Positions 57,236 through 64,000 of a stretch of 64,000 nt of DNA are shown piece after piece. Within the stretch, counting starts at the first letter, position 1, and every line of letters begins with the position of its first letter. Made by a program: the position numbers and the translations under genes. The DNA is taken from NCBI GenBank assembly GCA_025267735.1, contig CM046294.1:9086001-9150000 (forward strand), read 5' to 3'. The stretch comes from Mactra quadrangularis (lineage: Eukaryota; Mollusca; Bivalvia; Venerida; Mactridae). The notes below the pieces were generated by a model. That model saw nothing but the letters and a program-made list of their open reading frames with translations, had not been told where the DNA came from and searched no databases.

Positions 57236-60200
57236 CATGTTAGCCCTAAAAACCTGTTTTAAGGGGGTCATACTGCTCTGAAGGCAATAGTGCAGAATTT
57301 TCATATTTGGGACCCCTGAAAGGCAAAATCGAGGCCCCCGCTATCCGCACCGCTTTAGGACCCCGGTTACGCGCTTTACCTTGACCTACTTGACCCCCCG
57401 CACAGACGCCATCATCCCTGGGGCGGTTTCGTGACTCTAAGTTTTTTCGCTCAAAAACTGACATTGACTGCATACGCGCACCTGTTCAACAAGTACAGTT
57501 TAGGTTAGTCTTAAATATAAAGCCTATGAAATCCCCACTTTTGGCCTGGAAATGCCCCGGGAGACAATGACATTGTCATCCCGGGGCATTTCCAGGCCAA
57601 AAGTGGGGATTTCATAGGCGGTTCCAATCCATCTCCAACGTATATAGCCCGCAAACACGTGTGTGGCTGGGCTTTCACACCTCTGAGATGAATAGAACTG
57701 AGTATCCCTGTTAATTACAGTAGGAAACCATTGAGAAACATAACCTGGCCTCACGCTTTCCTGTTTGACTTGCGAACCCTGGTTATGCGCGTTTCCTTGA
57801 CGGATTTGACATCACCGACCAACCCCACCCACCAACCGGCCCGTTTGGTGACTCTGAATCCTCCGCACCAAAATTTGCAATTTCTTGAATTTTCTGCATA
57901 CGCGGACCTGTCGCAAAGTTCAAAATTTCACGAAAAAATTTTTTCTCCAGTTTTGGCCTAAAAAGGTCCCAGCGGGTCCGAATGTAAGTTTCCTCAGCGT
58001 TTCAGGTGGACCTTAGCCCTAAAAACCTGTTTTAAGGGGGTCAGACCGCCATGAAGGCAATAGTGCAGAATTTTCATATTTGGGACCCCTGAAACGCAAA
58101 ATCGAGGCCCCCGCTATATGCACGGCTTTAGGACCCCGGTTACGCGCTTTACCTTGACCTACTTGACCCCCCGAACAGTCCCCATCATATTTGGGGCAGT
58201 TTCGTGACGCTAAATTTTTTCGCTCAAAAACTGACATTTTCTGCATACGCGGACCTGTCGCAAAGTTCAAAATTTCACGAAAAAATTTTTTCTCCAGTTT
58301 TGGCCTAAAATGGTCCCAGCGGGTCCGAATGTAAGTTTCCTCAGCGTTTAAGGTGGACCTTAGCCCTAAAAACCTGTTTTAAGGGGGTCAGACCGCCATG
58401 AAGGCAATAGTGCAGAATTTTCATATTTGGGACCCCTGAAACGCAAAATCGAGGCCCCCGCTATATGCACGGCTTTAGGACCCCGGTTACGCGCTTTACC
58501 TTGACCTACTTGACCCCCCGAACAGTCCCCATCATATTTGGGGCAGTTTCGTGACGCTAAATTTTTTCGCTCAAAAACTGACATTTTCTTCATACGCGGA
58601 CCTGTCGCAAAGTTCAAAATTTCACGAAAAAAATTTTTCTCCACTTTTGGCCTAAAAAGGTCCCAGCGGGTCCAAATATAAGTTTCTACAGGGTCCTAGG
58701 TGGATGTTAGCCCTAAAAACCTGTTTTAAGGGGGTCATACTGCTCTGAAGGCAATAGTGCAGAATTTTCATATTTGGGACCCCTGAAAGGCAAAATCGAG
58801 GCCCCCGCTATCCGCACCGCTTTAGGACCCCGGTTACGCGCTTTACCTTGACCTACTTGACCCCCCGCACAGACGCCATCATCCCTGGGGCGGTTTCGTG
58901 ACTCTAAGTTTTTTCGCTCAAAAACTGACATTGACTGCATACGCGCACCTGTTCAACAAGTACAGTTTAGGTTAGTCTTAAATATAAAGCCTATGAAATC
59001 CCCACTTTTGGCCTGGAAATGCCCCGGGAGACAATGACATTGTCATCCCGGGGCATTTCCAGGCCAAAAGTGGGGATTTCATAGGCGGTTCCAATCCATC
59101 TCCAACGTATATAGCCCGCAAACACGTGTGTGGCTGGGCTTTCACACCTCTGAGATGAATAGAACTGAGTATCCCTGTTAATTACAGTAGGAAACCATTG
59201 AGAAACATAACCTGGCCTCACGCTTTCCTGTTTGACTTGCGAACCCTGGTTATGCGCGTTTCCTTGACGGATTTGACATCACCGACCAACCCCACCCACC
59301 AACCGGCCCGTTTGGTGACTCTGAATCCTCCGCACCAAAATTTGCAATTTCTTGAATTTTCTGCATACGCGGACCTGTCGCAAAGTTCAAAATTTCACGA
59401 AAAAATTTTTTCTCCAGTTTTGGCCTAAAAAGGTCCCAGCGGGTCCGAATGTAAGTTTCCTCAGCGTTTCAGGTGGACCTTAGCCCTAAAAACCTGTTTT
59501 AAGGGGGTCAGACCGCCATGAAGGCAATAGTGCAGAATTTTCATATTTGGGACCCCTGAAACGCAAAATCGAGGCCCCCGCTATATGCACGGCTTTAGGA
59601 CCCCGGTTACGCGCTTTACCTTGACCTACTTGACCCCCCGAACAGTCCCCATCATATTTGGGGCAGTTTCGTGACGCTAAATTTTTTCGCTCAAAAACTG
59701 ACATTTTCTGCATACGCGGACCTGTCGCAAAGTTCAAAATTTCACGAAAAAATTTTTTCTCCAGTTTTGGCCTAAAATGGTCCCAGCGGGTCCGAATGTA
59801 AGTTTCCTCAGCGTTTAAGGTGGACCTTAGCCCTAAAAACCTGTTTTAAGGGGGTCAGACCGCCATGAAGGCAATAGTGCAGAATTTTCATATTTGGGAC
59901 CCCTGAAACGCAAAATCGAGGCCCCCGCTATATGCACGGCTTTAGGACCCCGGTTACGCGCTTTACCTTGACCTACTTGACCCCCCGAACAGTCCCCATC
60001 ATATTTGGGGCAGTTTCGTGACGCTAAATTTTTTCGCTCAAAAACTGACATTTTCTTCATACGCGGACCTGTCGCAAAGTTCAAAATTTCACGAAAAAAA
60101 TTTTTCTCCACTTTTGGCCTAAAAAGGTCCCAGCGGGTCCAAATATAAGTTTCTACAGGGTCCTAGGTGGATGTTAGCCCTAAAAACCTGTTTTAAGGGG

Positions 60201-63200
60201 GTCATACTGCTCTGAAGGCAATAGTGCAGAATTTTCATATTTGGGACCCCTGAAAGGCAAAATCGAGGCCCCCGCTATCCGCACCGCTTTAGGACCCCGG
60301 TTACGCGCTTTACCTTGACCTACTTGACCCCCCGCACAGACGCCATCATCCCTGGGGCGGTTTCGTGACTCTAAGTTTTTTCGCTCAAAAACTGACATTG
60401 ACTGCATACGCGCACCTGTTCAACAAGTACAGTTTAGGTTAGTCTTAAATATAAAGCCTATGAAATCCCCACTTTTGGCCTGGAAATGCCCCGGGAGACA
60501 ATGACATTGTCATCCCGGGGCATTTCCAGGCCAAAAGTGGGGATTTCATAGGCGGTTCCAATCCATCTCCAACGTATATAGCCCGCAAACACGTGTGTGG
60601 CTGGGCTTTCACACCTCTGAGATGAATAGAACTGAGTATCCCTGTTAATTACAGTAGGAAACCATTGAGAAACATAACCTGGCCTCACGCTTTCCTGTTT
60701 GACTTGCGAACCCTGGTTATGCGCGTTTCCTTGACGGATTTGACATCACCGACCAACCCCACCCACCAACCGGCCCGTTTGGTGACTCTGAATCCTCCGC
60801 ACCAAAATTTGCAATTTCTTGAATTTTCTGCATACGCGGACCTGTCGCAAAGTTCAAAATTTCACGAAAAAATTTTTTCTCCAGTTTTGGCCTAAAAAGG
60901 TCCCAGCGGGTCCGAATGTAAGTTTCCTCAGCGTTTCAGGTGGACCTTAGCCCTAAAAACCTGTTTTAAGGGGGTCAGACCGCCATGAAGGCAATAGTGC
61001 AGAATTTTCATATTTGGGACCCCTGAAACGCAAAATCGAGGCCCCCGCTATATGCACGGCTTTAGGACCCCGGTTACGCGCTTTACCTTGACCTACTTGA
61101 CCCCCCGAACAGTCCCCATCATATTTGGGGCAGTTTCGTGACGCTAAATTTTTTCGCTCAAAAACTGACATTTTCTGCATACGCGGACCTGTCGCAAAGT
61201 TCAAAATTTCACGAAAAAATTTTTTCTCCAGTTTTGGCCTAAAATGGTCCCAGCGGGTCCGAATGTAAGTTTCCTCAGCGTTTAAGGTGGACCTTAGCCC
61301 TAAAAACCTGTTTTAAGGGGGTCAGACCGCCATGAAGGCAATAGTGCAGAATTTTCATATTTGGGACCCCTGAAACGCAAAATCGAGGCCCCCGCTATAT
61401 GCACGGCTTTAGGACCCCGGTTACGCGCTTTACCTTGACCTACTTGACCCCCCGAACAGTCCCCATCATATTTGGGGCAGTTTCGTGACGCTAAATTTTT
61501 TCGCTCAAAAACTGACATTTTCTTCATACGCGGACCTGTCGCAAAGTTCAAAATTTCACGAAAAAAATTTTTCTCCACTTTTGGCCTAAAAAGGTCCCAG
61601 CGGGTCCAAATATAAGTTTCTACAGGGTCCTAGGTGGATGTTAGCCCTAAAAACCTGTTTTAAGGGGGTCATACTGCTCTGAAGGCAATAGTGCAGAATT
61701 TTCATATTTGGGACCCCTGAAAGGCAAAATCGAGGCCCCCGCTATCCGCACCGCTTTAGGACCCCGGTTACGCGCTTTACCTTGACCTACTTGACCCCCC
61801 GCACAGACGCCATCATCCCTGGGGCGGTTTCGTGACTCTAAGTTTTTTCGCTCAAAAACTGACATTGACTGCATACGCGCACCTGTTCAACAAGTACAGT
61901 TTAGGTTAGTCTTAAATATAAAGCCTATGAAATCCCCACTTTTGGCCTGGAAATGCCCCGGGAGACAATGACATTGTCATCCCGGGGCATTTCCAGGCCA
62001 AAAGTGGGGATTTCATAGGCGGTTCCAATCCATCTCCAACGTATATAGCCCGCAAACACGTGTGTGGCTGGGCTTTCACACCTCTGAGATGAATAGAACT
62101 GAGTATCCCTGTTAATTACAGTAGGAAACCATTGAGAAACATAACCTGGCCTCACGCTTTCCTGTTTGACTTGCGAACCCTGGTTATGCGCGTTTCCTTG
62201 ACGGATTTGACATCACCGACCAACCCCACCCACCAACCGGCCCGTTTGGTGACTCTGAATCCTCCGCACCAAAATTTGCAATTTCTTGAATTTTCTGCAT
62301 ACGCGGACCTGTCGCAAAGTTCAAAATTTCACGAAAAAATTTTTTCTCCAGTTTTGGCCTAAAAAGGTCCCAGCGGGTCCGAATGTAAGTTTCCTCAGCG
62401 TTTCAGGTGGACCTTAGCCCTAAAAACCTGTTTTAAGGGGGTCAGACCGCCATGAAGGCAATAGTGCAGAATTTTCATATTTGGGACCCCTGAAACGCAA
62501 AATCGAGGCCCCCGCTATATGCACGGCTTTAGGACCCCGGTTACGCGCTTTACCTTGACCTACTTGACCCCCCGAACAGTCCCCATCATATTTGGGGCAG
62601 TTTCGTGACGCTAAATTTTTTCGCTCAAAAACTGACATTTTCTGCATACGCGGACCTGTCGCAAAGTTCAAAATTTCACGAAAAAATTTTTTCTCCAGTT
62701 TTGGCCTAAAATGGTCCCAGCGGGTCCGAATGTAAGTTTCCTCAGCGTTTAAGGTGGACCTTAGCCCTAAAAACCTGTTTTAAGGGGGTCAGACCGCCAT
62801 GAAGGCAATAGTGCAGAATTTTCATATTTGGGACCCCTGAAACGCAAAATCGAGGCCCCCGCTATATGCACGGCTTTAGGACCCCGGTTACGCGCTTTAC
62901 CTTGACCTACTTGACCCCCCGAACAGTCCCCATCATATTTGGGGCAGTTTCGTGACGCTAAATTTTTTCGCTCAAAAACTGACATTTTCTTCATACGCGG
63001 ACCTGTCGCAAAGTTCAAAATTTCACGAAAAAAATTTTTCTCCACTTTTGGCCTAAAAAGGTCCCAGCGGGTCCAAATATAAGTTTCTACAGGGTCCTAG
63101 GTGGATGTTAGCCCTAAAAACCTGTTTTAAGGGGGTCATACTGCTCTGAAGGCAATAGTGCAGAATTTTCATATTTGGGACCCCTGAAAGGCAAAATCGA

Positions 63201-64000
63201 GGCCCCCGCTATCCGCACCGCTTTAGGACCCCGGTTACGCGCTTTACCTTGACCTACTTGACCCCCCGCACAGACGCCATCATCCCTGGGGCGGTTTCGT
63301 GACTCTAAGTTTTTTCGCTCAAAAACTGACATTGACTGCATACGCGCACCTGTTCAACAAGTACAGTTTAGGTTAGTCTTAAATATAAAGCCTATGAAAT
63401 CCCCACTTTTGGCCTGGAAATGCCCCGGGAGACAATGACATTGTCATCCCGGGGCATTTCCAGGCCAAAAGTGGGGATTTCATAGGCGGTTCCAATCCAT
63501 CTCCAACGTATATAGCCCGCAAACACGTGTGTGGCTGGGCTTTCACACCTCTGAGATGAATAGAACTGAGTATCCCTGTTAATTACAGTAGGAAACCATT
63601 GAGAAACATAACCTGGCCTCACGCTTTCCTGTTTGACTTGCGAACCCTGGTTATGCGCGTTTCCTTGACGGATTTGACATCACCGACCAACCCCACCCAC
63701 CAACCGGCCCGTTTGGTGACTCTGAATCCTCCGCACCAAAATTTGCAATTTCTTGAATTTTCTGCATACGCGGACCTGTCGCAAAGTTCAAAATTTCACG
63801 AAAAAATTTTTTCTCCAGTTTTGGCCTAAAAAGGTCCCAGCGGGTCCGAATGTAAGTTTCCTCAGCGTTTCAGGTGGACCTTAGCCCTAAAAACCTGTTT
63901 TAAGGGGGTCAGACCGCCATGAAGGCAATAGTGCAGAATTTTCATATTTGGGACCCCTGAAACGCAAAATCGAGGCCCCCGCTATATGCACGGCTTTAGG
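57236..64000. repeat. 1467-bp higher-order satellite array, four full units and a partial fifth
   Basis: Units start at TTAGCCCTAAAAACCTG: 57240, 58707, 60174, 61641 and 63108 (partial, cut by the window end). Within each unit the same start recurs after 773, 347 and 347 bp, showing a basic monomer of about 347 bp. The 773-bp segment is one monomer start plus one monomer end, with roughly 270 bp of unrelated sequence in place of the missing parts. The two 347-bp monomers are almost identical to each other. The units show no difference by eye and no length change. The GC content is much higher than in neighbouring DNA. Short frames of 75-92 codons on the minus strand recur simply because the monomers recur; they are not called as genes. 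Confidence 0.95.
57523..57618. repeat. 96-bp palindrome inside each 1467-bp satellite unit
   Basis: Arms of about 47 bp start CCTATGAAATCCCCACTTTT and return as AAAAGTGGGGATTTCATAGG. They meet at GACAATGACATTGTC with a single-base slip (CCCCGGGA / ATCCCGGGG). It recurs at 1467-bp intervals: 58990-59085, 60457-60552, 61924-62019 and 63391-63486. It lies in the non-monomer module of each unit and could extrude as a cruciform. Confidence 0.93.

Noticed and set aside
57246..63829. Repeated open frames of 75-92 codons in the satellite, mostly on the minus strand
   Set aside because: They recur because the 1467-bp unit recurs. Frames on both strands overlap, including across the palindrome, and composition is not protein-like. 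With identical units, conservation of the frame carries no information.

Overview
This is eukaryotic nuclear DNA, AT-rich outside its satellite arrays, with intron-containing genes and dense transposon and satellite content. The SDHB sequence is clearly metazoan. A NACHT/WD-repeat gene, a RING-less B-box/NHL gene, tRNA-derived SINEs with a conserved central block and many short non-autonomous DNA transposons suggest a mollusc, most likely a bivalve. The phylum is an inference; only a database search could fix the species.

Three protein-coding genes are supported. (1) Positions 601-6369 (+): the 3' part of a NACHT/WD-repeat STAND ATPase (NWD1/NWD2-like). Three exons and 1341 residues are visible, the 5' end lies upstream of the window, and the protein ends in a CaaX-type tetrapeptide (CEIL). 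(2) Positions 13395-24696 (-): a complete nine-exon succinate dehydrogenase iron-sulfur subunit (SDHB, 282 residues). All Fe-S cysteines are present and every exon junction is in phase. (3) Positions 31547-33935 (-): a two-exon, 547-residue B-box/coiled-coil/NHL protein of the TRIM class without a RING finger. Genes 1 and 3 belong to families used in innate immunity and often expanded in molluscs. Gene 2 is a respiratory-chain housekeeping gene. Nothing in the sequence ties the three into one pathway.

The rest is accessory DNA. From 0 to 31 kb, introns and intergenic DNA hold many short elements with readable termini and, in several cases, target-site duplications. They include Harbinger-like (TAA), hAT-like (about 8 bp), Tc1/mariner or pogo-like (TA) and Mutator-like (9 bp, foldback) elements, four tRNA-derived SINE copies, two LINE 3' relics and a Tigger/CENP-B-type transposase relic. 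From 34 to 57 kb there is essentially no coding sequence. This part has a degenerate array of about 437-bp units split by a 1.3-kb foldback element with arms of more than 500 bp, an array of about 378-bp dimeric units, a terminal-repeat-bounded array of about 200-bp units, a LINE reverse-transcriptase relic (minus strand), a fifth SINE copy and a cluster of small foldback hairpins.

From about 57,236 to the window end runs a GC-richer satellite of 1467-bp higher-order units. Each unit is built from about 347-bp monomers plus one module carrying a 96-bp palindrome. Four full copies and part of a fifth look identical by eye, so the array was homogenised recently or was affected by assembly.
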